Assembly: GCA_030833725.1 (NCBI GenBank) | Contig: JAURGP010000016.1 | Coordinates: 1 to 41,935, forward strand | Source: Candidatus Kapaibacterium sp. | GTDB lineage: Bacteria > Bacteroidota > Ignavibacteria > Kapaibacteriales > Kapaibacteriaceae | Direction: 5' to 3' | DNA length: 41,935 bases | Shown: positions 41,489-41,935 of the stretch, piece after piece | Layout of the letters: every line of letters starts with the position of its first letter | Numbering within the stretch: position 1 is the stretch's first letter | Notes under the pieces: model-generated | Database searches by the model: none | The model's input: only the letters and a program-made list of their open reading frames with translations | Told to the model about the DNA's origin: nothing | Position numbers and translations under genes: made by a program

Positions 41489-41935
41489 TTACTCCGCCAC
41501 CGAAAGGAGTTCTTCGCGGATGGAGCCCGTCACCAGATCGTACTGTGCCCTTGCCAGGTAGTAGTCGTAGAGGGCCTGTAGTCGGTTTACGCGAGCTTGC
41601 GCTAGCGCCGTTTCGGCATCATTGATCTCGAGCAGACTGCCGGTACCTTCCGTATATCGAATGCGAGCAATCTCGAATCCGCGTTGCGCCTGCTCAACCG
41701 TCGATTGCTGGGCCGTGATACGCTCCAGCGCCGACTGCAGGTCATTGATGGCGGCTCTCACTTGGAGTTGGATCACGTTCTTGAGGTTAGCCAATTGTTG
41801 TTCCGCTTGAAGGTAGTCGGCTGTTGCCTGCTCTCCCTTGGCCATGGTCTGGGATCCGTTGTAGCGATTAAAGCTCAAGTTGACTCCCACGTAGGCCGTG
41901 CTTGCACTCAACCACGAGTCACAGGCAGCGCTCTG
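41489..41935 (-). CDS. TolC-family outer-membrane efflux protein, C-terminal part
   Basis: About 148 residues are visible. The frame is open to the right edge, so the N-terminus lies outside the window. Features are V-G-V-N-L-S-F-N-R-Y-N-G (strand entering the second barrel half), long helices with Q-A-T-A-D-Y-L-Q-A-E-Q-Q-L-A-N-L, and the repeat mark F-E-I-A-R-I-R-Y-T-E-G-T-G-S-L-L-E-I-N-D-A-E-T-A-L-A-Q-A-R. This is the typical second TolC repeat. It forms the trimeric outer-membrane channel for the adaptor and RND pump encoded downstream. It is the first visible gene of the operon. Confidence 0.94.
   Translation of the reverse strand, partial: QSAACDSWLSASTAYVGVNLSFNRYNGSQTMAKGEQATADYLQAEQQLANLKNVIQLQVRAAINDLQSALERITAQQSTVEQAQRGFEIARIRYTEGTGSLLEINDAETALAQARVNRLQALYDYYLARAQYDLVTGSIREELLSVAE

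Overview
The window looks like ordinary chromosome from a free-living Gram-negative bacterium of the Bacteroidota/Chlorobiota (FCB) group, most like the lineages called Kapabacteria or Ignavibacteria. Four things suggest this. Two large exported proteins carry type IX secretion (T9SS) style C-terminal domains. The ccm genes have Bacteroidota features: CcmE with a C-x3-Y haem motif and CcmC with a periplasmic insert. Several genes are preceded by the Bacteroidota sigma-70 box TAnnTTTG, two of them with a TTG exactly 21 nt upstream. Two outer-membrane proteins share a Cys-Cys-Pro motif that I associate with this group. The exact phylum is inference. No phage, insertion sequence, CRISPR array or plasmid gene was seen. 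Coding density is very high and no gene-free stretch exceeds 300 bases.

Layout. 1-1785 (minus): rsmG, a DUF4159 protein and the start of a DUF4175-like membrane protein cut by the window edge. 1826-14688 (plus): a GT2 glycosyltransferase, nth, then a surface-protein cluster. The cluster holds an OmpA-type barrel protein, a 1450-residue T9SS cargo (vWA-like, seven WD40 repeats, several anchor-D/ASH-like domains), a second paralogous OmpA-type protein, a GT4 glycosyltransferase and a second T9SS cargo of the IgGFc-binding type. Nearly all junctions overlap. 14642-22348 (minus): a DUF4920 lipoprotein, a membrane PP2C phosphatase, a STAS antagonist and an RsbW-type kinase (a partner-switching module), then ccmC, ccmD, ccmE, a CcmE-like OB protein and ccmF.

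22405-25788 (minus): queA, an M32 carboxypeptidase, a SMUG2/DUF4918 glycosylase, and tRNA-Thr(CGU) with its own promoter and terminator. 25915-27951 is uvrB. A GT4 glycosyltransferase (minus) and a plus-strand set (Wzz-like, O-antigen-ligase-like, PBP2, solute-binding lipoprotein) diverge from back-to-back promoter boxes near 29260. 34702-36258 holds an SRPBCC protein, a NUDIX hydrolase and MsrB. 36218-41935 (minus) is an efflux operon: tolC (partial), tetR, adaptor, RND pump.

The best candidate for an undescribed system is the surface cluster at 3143-14688. Two paralogous barrel/OmpA proteins, each with one degenerate and one canonical OmpA domain, flank a T9SS-exported WD40 giant and are translationally coupled to it. 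Other notable points are a second, haem-motif-less CcmE-like protein between ccmE and ccmF, promoter boxes placed so close to start codons that leaderless mRNAs are implied, and an msrB gene with two plausible starts giving exported and cytosolic forms.
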